This document shows positions 1-10,340 of a DNA stretch of 64,000 nucleotides, piece after piece. Positions within the stretch are counted from its first letter, which is position 1. Every line of letters begins with the position of its first letter. The notes beneath the pieces were generated by a model that saw only the letters and a list, made by a program, of their open reading frames with translations, was not told the origin of the DNA and ran no database searches. The position numbers were made by a program, and so were the translations under genes. This stretch comes from Brucepastera parasyntrophica (GTDB taxonomy: Bacteria > Spirochaetota > Spirochaetia > Treponematales > Treponemataceae): the NCBI RefSeq assembly GCF_022376835.1, contig NZ_CP084606.1, positions 552,501 through 616,500 of the forward strand. The letters are read 5' to 3'.

Positions 1-821
<821 letters not shown>

Positions 822-1075
822 TTATTCTCTATCGGTCCGAAGACCGCTAGATATCTCATTTCAAGCCAGTTCCCTTTTTCTTATTTTTAAGGAATTTTCA
901 AGGTTTCACGCAGGATTCTCTCCCGCGTGAGCCTCGAGGCTTTCTTTCAATGCTCTTTTGAACCTCACCATTTCAAACGGTTTGCACCGTTCAAACAGCG
1001 TCCTTCTTTCCCTTCCCTTTATTTTCAAAGATCTGCATACCCGCGCCCCATTTCGGTAAAATCGCGAGTGAATCG

Positions 1076-1105
1076 AATATACTACACCTTCTTAGCTCTT
1101 GTCAA
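1076..1105 (-). promoter_or_regulatory. rRNA operon promoter (sigma70-type)
   Basis: On the minus strand a perfect TTGACA (1105-1100) is followed after 18 bases by TATATT (1081-1076). This is a near-consensus sigma70 promoter pointing at the 16S gene. It would give a leader of about 250 bases (822-1068). The leader holds an inverted repeat, CACGCAGGA/TCCCGCGTG-like near 907-928, that could form a processing stem. The 822-1214 stretch has no convincing protein gene. Confidence 0.7.
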
Positions 1106-1214
1106 CTCTTTTTTTCTCTTTTTTCGCTCTTTTTTACAGAAAATTCGCGGGAAAAGAAATGAGCTAAAAGGCGCGGTCTTAATGTTTTTATTCCGGATAA
1201 ATCAGAACATGAAA

Positions 1215-2150
1215 CTAATCAAGCAGTCCAGTCAGATTATTTTTATCTATCAGCGAAAAAAAAGCCATTAAATGTGTATCCAGCTGAGTTCCGGTTACTT
1301 CTTCCATTATTCCGATTGCTTCATCATGAGTACGTTTTTTCCGGTAAACCCTGTCAGTACACAGAGCCGAATATGTATCAGCAATAGCTATTATCCGGGA
1401 TTCAAGAGGGATTTCCTCGCCCTTTAATCCAAAATAGCCGTCGCCGTCTACCCGTTCATGATGATATAAAACCCAATCGCTGATTTCAGAAAAACAGGTA
1501 TCATCCAGCATTTTTTTTCCGTTAAACGGATGTGTCTTTATAGCAGTCCATTCATCTATTGTCAAGGCACCCTGTTTATTCAGAATATCATCCCGGATGC
1601 TTATTTTCCCTATATCATGAAGCATGGCCGCGTCCATGAGCTTTGACTTGTTTATGCGGCGCTTGTAACTGTCATTCAGATTGTCAAAAAACAGGTCAAC
1701 GATTTCATAGACATGCTGCGAATGTCCTTTAGTGTAGGCGTCTTTCAGATCAATTGCATTAACAAAAGTCTTCATGACCTCCACGGCCTTGCCCCGGAGC
1801 ATTTCAGCCATTGATATCTGGGTCTGTACGGCAAAATATACAAAGACTCCTCCAAAGAAAAAGACAGAAGCAACCAGCAGATAAATAGGTTCTACATTTG
1901 ATATAATAGAATATACGGCGCCTATTATATATCCCAGAATAAAAAAATAGAGCAGAACGAGGCAGACAATATCGGTTATACCGTCTCTTTTATGGCAGTT
2001 GTATGCTCCTTTTCTGTTATAGGTTAATAGTCTTTGATATCGTATTGTTGCAGTTATCAATATTATACAGCCGGATAAAATCAATACAAAACTTGCTATG
2101 CGTAACAATATCAGCTCCTTTACATTTTTTTTCAGTCTGCATAGAAGCAT
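1215..2150 (-). CDS. membrane-anchored HD-GYP domain phosphodiesterase
   Basis: Likely cyclic-di-GMP phosphodiesterase, 311 residues. Three hydrophobic segments (about 14-36, 60-83 and 90-108) form an N-terminal membrane module without a recognisable sensor domain. The HD-GYP domain follows at about 125-300: an early His at 143, the HDIGK metal motif at 178-182, HHER at 230-233 and DGDGYF at 235-240. The classic GYP is GYF here, a tolerated change in the family. Substrate is inferred from the family. The gene follows the rRNA promoter region divergently and no operon partner is evident. A diguanylate cyclase at 19.2-20.3 kb could supply the opposing activity. Confidence 0.85.
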   Translation of the reverse strand: MLLCRLKKNVKELILLRIASFVLILSGCIILITATIRYQRLLTYNRKGAYNCHKRDGITDIVCLVLLYFFILGYIIGAVYSIISNVEPIYLLVASVFFFGGVFVYFAVQTQISMAEMLRGKAVEVMKTFVNAIDLKDAYTKGHSQHVYEIVDLFFDNLNDSYKRRINKSKLMDAAMLHDIGKISIRDDILNKQGALTIDEWTAIKTHPFNGKKMLDDTCFSEISDWVLYHHERVDGDGYFGLKGEEIPLESRIIAIADTYSALCTDRVYRKKRTHDEAIGIMEEVTGTQLDTHLMAFFSLIDKNNLTGLLD

Positions 2151-2315
2151 AATAAAATAACATTCGCTTTAATGTGCAGGCATAGAGTTACCCTATTTTA
2201 CCCTATTTCACGGGAAAGTGGTTAGTTTTTAAAGTAAAATTATGCTGTTTTTCCGTCCGTATAAACAGTTTTCGAAAAAAAGCGGGGGATCCTTTCCGGG
2301 AAGCGCTGTATGGAA

Positions 2316-3904
2316 TTATTTTTTACGGGAAAATACCCGGTAATTGATTTCCGGAAACAGATTATGTTTTTTTTCAATGGTTGTAAGCCATTCCGTACTG
2401 ATAAAATTGGAGCCAAGTGATTCATATACTACGGTGAAGGCCCGTATGTTTTCTTCAAAATTTGAACGGGCATAATCGCTCATAGCAGGTTCGTTCATCA
2501 TGAGGGCCCAATCCATTGACTGGGCAAGCAGAAATTCGCGTGCGGCCATGTTTAACGCCCGTTCTTTCAGTCCGCTGTCATCAGGAAACCGGTCGGCCAG
2601 GTCAATCATACGCTCGGCGGCCTTTCTGATATATACGTACATCCAGTCATTATTTCCGTTAAGAACTTCTTCCGCGTAACCGCTTTCATTCCAGGAAGAA
2701 AAATAGGGATTAATCCATTTTTCGGAAACCTCGGAAGTCAAATGCAGTGAAGGCAGGGAGAACAGAGAGGGGTTAATTGCGGCAGCCTGTCTGAACAGCT
2801 TTTCAAGCCAGGCGACGCCCTCGTACCATACATTTCCAAAAAAGATGCCGGAAAGGCACAGGCAAGAAATACCGGTTTTTCATCAAGCCGCGACGCTTCG
2901 CGGAGGACATCCAGACGTCTGTGCAAAAAGCTTTTTACATCAGTTTCGAGCTGCTGAGCGGCGCGTTCCGGTGAATAGAGCATACTTTCGCCCGCCGGAG
3001 AACGTTCCTTTGAATAAAACCGGAATCCGGTTGATCTGCGGCCGAGGGATACATCATACAGGCCGGAAAGTCTTGTTTTATCCAGATAAAACCCTATATC
3101 ACTATTTATATCCAAATATACGGGATTTGCGGACAAACCTTCTTCAGGATCGGTAACTTCCTGGCAGGCAAATTTGTCGCGGCCAATAACCGCAAAACCA
3201 TTTTTACAGTATGCGGGCGCAAATATTCCGGAATCGGCGGATTGGTCCGCGAACAGGATTCCGTGTGATTCAAGAATTGTGTATTTGAATCCGTAAGATT
3301 TGAGTATACTGTCGATCCCGGGAGCCCATCCGAGAGCAGGCAGCCAGAACCCGGAAGGAATTGATGTAAAATATTTGCGGTATGTAACAAGGCCTGTTTC
3401 TATCTGTGCATTGATGGTTTCCGGAATATCAATAAAGAGAGGAATAAAACAGGGGGTTGCGGTTGTGGCGAGAATTTCTATATAACCGCAACCTGCAAAA
3501 TAATCGAATTTTCTGAGAATGTTCATTTCATGAACTTCAACATAGTCATGCAGGTTAATCCGGATTCTTTCGATTGTCTGTTTTATAAGCTGCTTTTTCT
3601 CCGGAGAAACATCATCCTTTTCAAGCTCTGAAATACCCAGTTCTATGGCATGCTCGAGATAATCGACATATCTTGTCTGCAGAGTCTGGTCCGCAAGCAT
3701 TTCACAAAAAGTCGGAGAGAAAGCAATGGCAAATCTGAAGGGAACTCCTTCCGCTTCAAGCGCGGCGCAGCTCCGAAGCAGCGGCAGATATGTATAGGAA
3801 AGCGCGTCAAAAAACCAGCTTTCTTCCACACTCCCCGGAGTATTGCTATGCTTAATAAATGGTAAGTGAGCATGTAATATAAAAAGAAAAGACATTTGCC
3901 CCAT
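2316..3904 (-). CDS. GH57 (DUF1957-type) glycoside hydrolase-like protein, probably catalytically dead; frameshifted
   Basis: Resembles the alpha-glucan branching-enzyme branch of GH57. The start shows LHAHLPFIKH, then a long (beta/alpha) barrel and a helical C-terminal region. Two frames join if one base is added to the A6 run at 2838-2843, giving 529 residues in the family's usual range. The motif that should read WLPECGY, with the nucleophile Glu, reads WLPALGW. The acid/base motif FDxELFGHWWFEG reads FPASFFGNVWYEG, so the Asp is Pro. Both catalytic residues therefore appear lost, which suggests a binding or structural role. It sits 31 bases downstream of the DUF4912 gene in the same direction, so the two probably act together. 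Confidence 0.75.
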
Positions 3905-3935
3905 TGTTTTCTCCGTAATAATTGAGCCGGATCCG

Positions 3936-4598
3936 CTATCCGAAAGATTGCCGGTGATTTCTGAAATGCAATTTCTGCAATTGCTCGATACCTGATAACT
4001 GAATCAGCGGCGGATACATTTTTCCATGGGAATGCAGTATTTTTTCATTCGATCCCGGAATCAGCTGAACGGCCGTTTTTGCAAGCAAATATTCCGGCTC
4101 ATCCCTGTTCCTGGCGTACAACTCAATGCGGCAGGAATATTCATGAGCGTCAAGATGAATATACCATTTCCGGTCAGATGGTTTGATATCAATATCAAAT
4201 GAATCCGTTATGGCCTGGGCTTCACCTGACGAAAAATAATTTACCCGCAGAAAAAATGACTGGAAACCATTCTTTGAGGCTATTGATGTATACTGCTGGG
4301 CATGAAAATCCCAATACACAAAAATCCATCCCGGATCCCGCATCAGGGCAGTAATTCTTGTTTCATTATATGAATCAGGCAGGGATTCATCCAGAGGAAC
4401 ATCAATAGGACCGTCAAGGAGGTCTTCCTCTTCCTGTGTACCGGCGAGAATTTCTTCTCCTATTTCAAGCAGTTCCCCGATAATAAAATTCCGGCTCAAC
4501 CCTTCGGGAATATCAATGTTATAATAATCTGCCAATTCAATCAGTTTTTCTGTTGATAATGTATCAAGATGAACCCTGGTCAGTGCAATATCTTTCAT
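3936..4598 (-). CDS. DUF4912 domain protein
   Basis: A 220-residue cytoplasmic protein of unknown function. Residues 1-45 look like a Rho-N/SAP-type helical segment (LSTEKLIELADYYNIDIPEG). The rest carries the DUF4912 hallmark, ITALMRDPGWIFVYWD at about 83-98, and a beta-rich carbohydrate-binding-like fold. There is no signal peptide. It is the first gene of a two-gene operon with the GH57-like protein. DUF4912 genes commonly neighbour GH57 genes, so a role in glycan recognition or storage-polysaccharide metabolism is plausible but unproven. Confidence 0.8.
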   Translation of the reverse strand: MKDIALTRVHLDTLSTEKLIELADYYNIDIPEGLSRNFIIGELLEIGEEILAGTQEEEDLLDGPIDVPLDESLPDSYNETRITALMRDPGWIFVYWDFHAQQYTSIASKNGFQSFFLRVNYFSSGEAQAITDSFDIDIKPSDRKWYIHLDAHEYSCRIELYARNRDEPEYLLAKTAVQLIPGSNEKILHSHGKMYPPLIQLSGIEQLQKLHFRNHRQSFG

Positions 4599-4806
4599 AC
4601 TTTCATGTAATGATGGAGAAAACGGGAGATTCTGTCAAGTAAGCGGATGGATTCAGTAAAAGGTGATAAATCGCTCTGTAATGTGCCGGGAGGGAGACTG
4701 TTATAGACAATTTCCGGGGGATTGTATACAGTCAAGAATAAATCGGTGTACCGGGGAAGCGGAGGGATGCGCTTTCCGGAATGTTTTGAAATAACAGCGG
4801 AGAAAA

Positions 4807-5517
4807 ATGAAAAAAAAAATTACGGATTTATTTTTAAAATACTGGAAACTGATACCGATTATTCTGGTGATTGTCATAATAATTGCCTTGATTCCGAAGC
4901 TTTCTACTATTACTGTTGATGATATTATAAATTACACCCCTTCGTCGCTGCCTCTTGCCGCGCTTACTATTCTGGGCATTTACTGCGTAAAATCGATTGT
5001 CATGTTTATTCCTCTCGTCGCGCTGTATATCAGCGCCGGACTGATCTTTCCTACCGGATGGGCGCTTCTGTTAACCTATTTCTGTCTTACCTGCGAGCTG
5101 AGTCTGGGCTATGTTCTCGGGCGCAAGCTGGGAAAAGATAAAATTGATGCGGTGGTCCGGAATAACAAAAAACTTGCCGGTTTTTTTTCTGTCCACAAAA
5201 AAAATACCAATACAACCTGTTTTCTGGCCAGATTTTTACCCTTCCCCAGCGACCCGGTAAATATGTTTTTTGGCGCATCGGGAATGCCGTATATTTCTTT
5301 TCTTTTTTTCTCTCTGCTCGGCCTCAGCCCATATATGATACCCTATGTTATTGCCGGCCGGTCCATAACAACCCCTCTTTCAAAGGAATTTCTTATTCCT
5401 TTCGGCATCAGTATCTCCATTTCGGTTATTGTATTTATTGTTTTTCAGATAACAAATAAAAAAAAGGCTGTCCCTACCGAAACACAGGAAGAGCAAAGTT
5501 CAGAGACTGCAGAATAG
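4807..5517 (+). CDS. VTT/DedA-TVP38 family membrane protein
   Basis: A 236-residue inner-membrane protein with four to six hydrophobic segments. An N-terminal anchor (about 9-29) is followed by the VTT core at about 60-200. The core has the family's glycine-rich stretches, including SAGLIFPTGWALLLTYF and the FLARFLPFPSDPVNMFFGASGM segment (split here for description) at about 136-160. Members are implicated in membrane homeostasis and lipid scrambling. The C-terminus is charged and Gln/Glu-rich. It stands alone between convergent neighbours. The start is the ATG at 4807 after an AGCGGAG-like ribosome site. Confidence 0.8.
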   Translation: MKKKITDLFLKYWKLIPIILVIVIIIALIPKLSTITVDDIINYTPSSLPLAALTILGIYCVKSIVMFIPLVALYISAGLIFPTGWALLLTYFCLTCELSLGYVLGRKLGKDKIDAVVRNNKKLAGFFSVHKKNTNTTCFLARFLPFPSDPVNMFFGASGMPYISFLFFSLLGLSPYMIPYVIAGRSITTPLSKEFLIPFGISISISVIVFIVFQITNKKKAVPTETQEEQSSETAE

Positions 5518-5543
5518 TCTCTCCGGCTATTGCTGCCTCATAG

Positions 5544-6311
5544 TTATAATAATTCAGTTATTGCTTTTTTTATATGCGGGTTTATTTCAAAGTTCCTGTC
5601 GAGAAATTCCAGAATGGCTTTTGCGGACTCAGGATTCCTGTCATATCCCTGAATAAACCCGCTTAAGTTACTATTTAGGCCGGGGTATCTGTTTTCAATC
5701 CGTCTGGTTTTATCAAAAATATCCTTATCATCTTTTTTTGGTTTTTCAAGAATTTCTGTCAGGTCCAGAATCCTGTCCACTGCATAATTTTGAATAAATC
5801 TGCATGCGGATAATTTTTCTCCGCGCCGGCAACGGCAAAGCCCCACATAGAGATTCGTCAAAGCTTCACCAATAATCCATTGCAGGTCTGCTTCCTGTTG
5901 CTGCCGGGCGGCTGTTACCGGGACACAATCTGACGGGGCAAAATCAGTTGCGTGCCAGATCAGTCTGCCTTCTGAAAAAGGTATTTTTGCCAATTCCGGC
6001 TCTTCAAAAACGGCAAACTCGCAGAACACACCGTCCGTGAAAAGAAGCTTATAGCCGTCTGAAGTATTTTTGAATTGATACCCGACAGGGGCTGCAGAAG
6101 CAAGCCAGCCGAGATTTTCAATATATTGCCGCTTATACCCGTTCCTGACTATTACAAAAAAATCAAGATCGGAATATTCATCCAGCCGGTCCTGATCCAA
6201 ACCGCAGGACCCAAGAGCCAAAAGAGCCAGGGCGTTTCCCGAGTTTTTAAGGGAAAGACCTATATCCTCCAAACGCCGGATTAACAGTTGCCTTTTGTCC
6301 ATATCATGCAA
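5544..6311 (-). CDS. nucleotidyltransferase-fold protein
   Basis: A 255-residue protein with a polymerase-beta-type nucleotidyltransferase motif near the N-terminus: LLALGSCGLDQDRLDEYSDL followed by DFFVIV. This matches GS-x(n)-DxD with acidic metal ligands at about 46 and 48. The remainder is helical and includes a segment like those that follow the catalytic domain in aminoglycoside adenylyltransferases. The substrate is unknown, and I do not claim antibiotic resistance. The start ATG at 6311 has AAGGA six bases upstream. It is divergent from homoserine dehydrogenase, with 164 bases between them. Confidence 0.65.
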   Translation of the reverse strand: MHDMDKRQLLIRRLEDIGLSLKNSGNALALLALGSCGLDQDRLDEYSDLDFFVIVRNGYKRQYIENLGWLASAAPVGYQFKNTSDGYKLLFTDGVFCEFAVFEEPELAKIPFSEGRLIWHATDFAPSDCVPVTAARQQQEADLQWIIGEALTNLYVGLCRCRRGEKLSACRFIQNYAVDRILDLTEILEKPKKDDKDIFDKTRRIENRYPGLNSNLSGFIQGYDRNPESAKAILEFLDRNFEINPHIKKAITELL

Positions 6312-6430
6312 AATCCTTATTGGCTGAAATGTTACCCTACCCGGCTGATTATGCCTAGTGTCATATACAGCCCGGTATATTCATTTAAATTGCGAAAATC
6401 ATCCCTATCCGAGTCTTTAATAAATTCCCC

Positions 6431-6457
6431 CTGTTATGATATAGTATTACATAACAG
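6431..6457 (+). promoter_or_regulatory. inverted repeat upstream of homoserine dehydrogenase
   Basis: CTGTTATG at 6431-6438 and CATAACAG at 6450-6457 are perfect 8-bp arms separated by 11 bases. They lie just before the ribosome site GCAGGAG of the homoserine dehydrogenase gene. The site could be an operator or a leader hairpin. The divergent gene at 6311 shares the interval. No regulator can be named. Confidence 0.35.
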
Positions 6458-6475
6458 AAAAAGCAGGAGCCAGTT

Positions 6476-7761
6476 ATGGATAAAATGACGGTCGGGGTAA
6501 TAGGTTTCGGAACAGTAGGAACCGGTGTGGTAAAAATTTTATTAAACGAAAAAAAATGCTTGAAGTCAGGGCAGGAATTCCTGTGGAGCTGAAAAAAATT
6601 GTTGATCTGGACATAACAAACGACCGGGGAATTTCCGTTGACAAAACAATCCTCAGTACGGATATCCGGGATATACTTGATGATAAAGAAATAAATACCG
6701 TTGTGGAAGTAATCGGCGGGGAAAATCCGGCAAAGGCCTTTATTGAAAAGGCCCTGCTTTCAGGGAAAAATGTTGTGACGTCCAATAAAGAAGTTATTGC
6801 GAAACACGGCAAATACTTCACCCGGATTGCAAAAGAACATGACTGCTCCATTTTATATGAGGCTGCGGTGGGCGGCGGAATTCCGGTCCTCCATGCCATA
6901 CAGAATTCCCTGTCAGGAAATAATATTGAAAAGATATTTGGTATTGTAAACGGAACAACAAACTATATCCTGTCAAAGATGGCGGCTTCCGGCGCTGATT
7001 TTTCCGGAACGCTGCAGGAAGCGCAGGAGCTGGGGTACGCGGAGGCTGATCCGAAAAATGATATTGAAGGCTATGATGTAGCATACAAACTGGCAATTCT
7101 CGCCTCGCTTGCATTCCGCTGCGATATTGATTACAGCAGGATATTCCGTGAAGGCATAACAAAAATATCGTCGGAGGACATTGCGGCGGCAAGACAATTC
7201 GGCTATACCATAAAAATGCTTGCCATGGGAATAAATCATAAGGACAGTATAGAATTGCATGTACACCCGGTTATGATTGAGAACAGCCATCCTCTGGCGA
7301 CTGTAAATGATGTATTTAATGCGATTTATATCAGGGGCGATAATCTGGGAGACTCCATGTTTTACGGGCGGGGCGCGGGAGAACTTCCGACGGCATCCGC
7401 TGTTGTTGGGGACATAATGAATCTTGCCTTCCGCAAAGAGAACGGTTTTACCATGGACAACGAATATGATCTGGAAAAACGCAGTATCCTGCCAATGGAT
7501 GAGTGCATCACCAGCTTTTTTATCAGGTATTCCGTCGAAGACAAACCGGGGGTACTTGCCGATATAGCCGCAGTTTTTGCCAAGCATACCATCAGCATTC
7601 TCAGCATACAGCAAATAGGCAGCCATAAAGATACCGCCGCAATTACCGCAATAACGCATCCGGTTACGGAACGGCAAATGAAGCTTGCGCTTGAAGAACT
7701 GGAAAAGCTTGACAGTGTAAGGGAAATCTGTTCGGTTATCCGTGTAGGGCTTGGAGAATAG
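6476..7761 (+). CDS. hom: homoserine dehydrogenase; frameshifted in an A8 run
   Basis: Converts aspartate-semialdehyde to homoserine with NAD(P)H, on the route to threonine and methionine. The true N-terminus starts at ATG 6476 after GCAGGAG, with the dinucleotide loop GFGTVGTGVV. An A8 run at 6549-6556 shifts the frame; one more A gives a continuous 428-residue protein. The catalytic homoserine dehydrogenase domain follows (GGGIPVLHAI, NGTTNYIL, EADPKNDIEGYDVAYKLAIL). An ACT domain sits at the C-terminus (about 345-428, SVEDKPGVLADIAAVFAKH), typical of feedback-regulated enzymes. The break is probably a sequence error. A terminator lies downstream. Confidence 0.88.
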
Positions 7762-7826
7762 CGCGTCAGGAACACCACGGATATTTCCGGGACGCATCCG
7801 GCTTTTTAAACGGGGAAATTACCAGG

Positions 7827-7863
7827 GACTCAGCGTAATAGTGCTGAGTCTCACATTTTTTTT
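7827..7863 (+). terminator. rho-independent terminator after homoserine dehydrogenase
   Basis: GACTCAGC (7827-7834) pairs with GCTGAGTC (7843-7850) over an 8-base loop. It is followed by TCACA and a run of eight T at 7856-7863. It ends the plus-strand hom transcript and overlaps the 3' end of the convergent acetyltransferase gene. Confidence 0.8.
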
Positions 7864-8438
7864 CTGTGGGGAAACTGCTTTTCAAACTGTACAAGCTCGG
7901 ACGGGTTTACGTCAAAGACGCTGTCCTGATACATTTTTCCGGTAACTCCGTCCAGCCCGTTTTCTGACAGCGCGAGGATCATAAACTCTTCAAAGTTATC
8001 ACCGTCTTTGGTTGTAATATTATAGTTTTTTGCATTAACGAATCCGAACCTGCGATAGTATTTCGGATCGCCGAACAGGGTTACGGCCCTGAAATCGAGT
8101 TCCCTTGCCTTTTCAAGGCTTGTATGAATCAGCTGCGACCCGACGCCCTTATTCTGATATTCGGGCAATACTGACAAAGGACCTATACACACGAGGGTAT
8201 ATTCCTCTCCCTCCGCGCTGACGATTTTTGCTTTGGTATATATAATGTTACCAATAATCTTTTTTCCGTCACAGGCAACAAAGTCAAGCTCGGAAATAAA
8301 AGAGGACTTTTTTCTCGCCTTGTGAACGATCAGATGTTCATCACAGCCGGGCCGGTAAATATCCCAGAAGGCGTCGCGTGTAACCAACTCCGTCTCCCTG
8401 TAATCAGCCGGCAATTCATTTCTAATAAGCAGTTGCAT
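7851..8438 (-). CDS. GNAT family N-acetyltransferase
   Basis: A single-domain acetyl-CoA-dependent acyltransferase of about 195 residues. The acetyl-CoA binding motif A reads VLPEYQNKGVGSQLI, the expected Q/RxxGxG/A. It is preceded by the beta-strand LVCIGPLSV and followed by LFGDPKYYRRFGF, the motif B region seen in YhbS-like members. Starting at ATG 8438 (MQLLIRNELP) is preferred because GAGGA lies just upstream; the longer upstream reading has no ribosome site. The substrate is unknown. Confidence 0.82.
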   Translation of the reverse strand: MQLLIRNELPADYRETELVTRDAFWDIYRPGCDEHLIVHKARKKSSFISELDFVACDGKKIIGNIIYTKAKIVSAEGEEYTLVCIGPLSVLPEYQNKGVGSQLIHTSLEKARELDFRAVTLFGDPKYYRRFGFVNAKNYNITTKDGDNFEEFMILALSENGLDGVTGKMYQDSVFDVNPSELVQFEKQFPHRKKM

Positions 8439-8555
8439 AATCGGTTCCTCTATTGCAGACTTTTTCTGTGATAAAAAAATATGAAATAAATACAATTTAA
8501 ATATAACACATGTGATACAGTTTTGTTTGAAAGGATTGTTACTATATTGTAAAAA

Positions 8556-8906
8556 CTATATTTTCTGTTCGAGGTAGGTTTTTAATATTCCTGCATGATT
8601 ATGATCGCTGTCTTTTGCGGCATACAGCAATGTTATGACTTTGTGTGATCCGGCAGTTCTGATAAAGTCCTTTACAGACTGGGAGCTGGACAGTTCTCCG
8701 GTATATCTTTCAGTAAAAGAATCCCACCGATTTTCCGGGTCTTCATGAAACCATTCCCGCAATTCAGGAGAAGGAGCCAGGTCCTTTGCCCATAAATCAT
8801 AATGCAGATTTTCCTTTTTTACGCCGCGGGGCCATAAGCGGTCGACCAGAACCCTGTATCCGTCATCCGGCGACTCTGTATCATATACCCGTTTAATTTT
8901 TATATT
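8556..8906 (-). CDS. DUF488 family protein, start uncertain
   Basis: A small protein of about 116 residues. The sequence reads IKIKRVYD, then GYRVLVDRLWPRGVKKENL, then DLWAKDLAPSPELREWFHED, and ends HAGILKTYLEQK, all DUF488 signatures. The reading frame is open from about 8906, but no ATG, GTG or TTG lies in frame near the expected first residues. The nearest ATG (8934) is out of frame across a G6 run at 8916-8921. The true start is unresolved: either a rare codon or an indel. The biochemical function of DUF488 is unknown. Confidence 0.7.
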   Translation of the reverse strand, partial: NIKIKRVYDTESPDDGYRVLVDRLWPRGVKKENLHYDLWAKDLAPSPELREWFHEDPENRWDSFTERYTGELSSSQSVKDFIRTAGSHKVITLLYAAKDSDHNHAGILKTYLEQKI

Positions 8907-8977
8907 GCTGATATGCCCCCCTTTGGTGCGGCATAAATTCCGGCTTTCCGCACACCGTAAATAATGGAAAAAACGCG

Positions 8978-9700
8978 TCAGGTCTTATGAAAAACAGCGT
9001 TATTTCCCATGTCAAAATACCCGCCGGCCGCCAGCTCGAAATGGAGCTTGGCTATTCCCAGATCAACCAAATCAAACCGGTAGTCGTCCGGCACGCCGGC
9101 CCTTACAGTGCCGCCGCTGTACTCAAAGAATACCTTTTGGGTATTTTTCGCAGACGGAGCTTTCTGCACCGCGTGCATTGCTGAGATAAACCATTCCGGC
9201 GGCTCCGAATCTGAACGGTACATTTCTCCGATTTCCTTTGTCCGCCGGCGGCTCACACCATAAAAAAACCGCTCCTTCAGAGAGTAGCTGTCGGGAACAT
9301 TTCCTGCAGTAATCACACAGACCAGTTCTTCTCCACCGGACAGGACAAAAACCGGATTTTCCCTCTCAAATGTCCCGCCGACCCAGCAGGTTCCGAGATC
9401 CAGTTTTGTTGCTTCAAGAACAGCCTTTTCACCGTAATGGCCGCTTTTTTCCTTAAGGTTACCATCGTCCGAAGGTCCCTTAATTACAATAAGCGTGCGG
9501 ACGCCTTTGAACATTCCGTATGATTTTCCGAAACCATTAAAGGCATCGCTTCCGTCTTCCAGATATTCCATATTTAAACCGGACTGTCCGTTATATTCCG
9601 CAAGGATTTTTTTCATATACGAGGCTTTGCTTTCCGCTATGGGAAGAGCTAAATAGGTACGCCGGGACTGCCTAACATTGACTGCCTCAATATCATTCAT
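8978..9700 (-). CDS. nitroreductase-fold protein
   Basis: A 240-residue protein related to the putative TM-nitroreductase family. The N-terminus RQSRRTYLALPI corresponds to the flavin-binding Arg-Arg-Ser region. GTCWVGGTF is the conserved glycine stretch (about 103-111), and a second half carries APSAKNTQ (about 182-189), a flavin-contacting motif in nitroreductases. It probably binds FMN and reduces small molecules; the substrate is unknown. It is transcribed in the same direction as a series of small single-domain genes, without clear coupling. Confidence 0.7.
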   Translation of the reverse strand: MNDIEAVNVRQSRRTYLALPIAESKASYMKKILAEYNGQSGLNMEYLEDGSDAFNGFGKSYGMFKGVRTLIVIKGPSDDGNLKEKSGHYGEKAVLEATKLDLGTCWVGGTFERENPVFVLSGGEELVCVITAGNVPDSYSLKERFFYGVSRRRTKEIGEMYRSDSEPPEWFISAMHAVQKAPSAKNTQKVFFEYSGGTVRAGVPDDYRFDLVDLGIAKLHFELAAGGYFDMGNNAVFHKT

Positions 9701-9736
9701 ATAGTAAATATACGTTCTTTTCCCGAAAAAAGAAAT

Positions 9737-10303
9737 TCAACCGGTTTCTTTTTTGGCGAGTGCAGTTATCCGTCTGATAAAATCACCCTTTGCGTCAGTA
9801 TATGTGTCTCTGTTGTATTTGTGGACTTCCGCCAGGCGGGTCTTTACAGCCTCATATTCCCGTGCCGCGGAGGAATGCGCTATCAGATAATCCCTGAAAT
9901 AAATCTCGTCGTTGTCGGAAGAATAGCGGATATGAACATGATAGGCCTGACCGACAAAACCCCTGATAGTGTACCCCGATACAAACATCATATGGGGCGG
10001 CGGTTTGCGAGGCTGGGGAAGGCAGATGAACCCGCCGTTTTCCATCTTTGTTTTCAGTTCAGGAATACCGGCAGAGGCGCTGATCTGCACAAGGATATCA
10101 ATGGTATCTTTTGCCAGAATCCCGGGAATTGCAGTACTTCCTATGTGTTCAATATTCAGGATGTTTTCCGTTCCCATAAGCCTGATGAGTTTTTCCCTCG
10201 CATCGAGGAAAAGTTCCGGCCAGGTTTCCTTCGGCGCACTGAGCTGCACCGGAAACAGTTTCCCGAGTTCCTCGGGCGTCATATCGGACAAATTTTTTGC
10301 CAT
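9737..10303 (-). CDS. GrpB/UPF0157 family nucleotidyltransferase-like protein
   Basis: About 188 residues. It contains ILNIEHIGSTAIPGILAKDTIDILVQI (as IEHIGSTAIPG and KDTIDILV), the family signature with the GS-x-DxD-like nucleotidyltransferase layout. The tail has HVHIRYSSDNDEIYFRDYL and YNRDTYTDAKGDFI, also characteristic. The start ATG at 10303 has CGGAG five bases upstream; the TTG at 10318 is less likely. Family members are often fused to or near CoaE-like proteins, but the biochemical role is unknown. Confidence 0.8.
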   Translation of the reverse strand: MAKNLSDMTPEELGKLFPVQLSAPKETWPELFLDAREKLIRLMGTENILNIEHIGSTAIPGILAKDTIDILVQISASAGIPELKTKMENGGFICLPQPRKPPPHMMFVSGYTIRGFVGQAYHVHIRYSSDNDEIYFRDYLIAHSSAAREYEAVKTRLAEVHKYNRDTYTDAKGDFIRRITALAKKETG

Positions 10304-10340
10304 AGCATCTCCGCTCAAATAACAGCCATCCCCTGTCCGC

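Noticed and set aside
927..1271. 114-codon plus-strand frame before the HD-GYP gene
   Set aside because: It spans the rRNA leader and promoter, has low-complexity composition and no ribosome site.
5544..6311. Aminoglycoside resistance gene
   Set aside because: Only the general nucleotidyltransferase motif is visible; substrate-specific residues are not.
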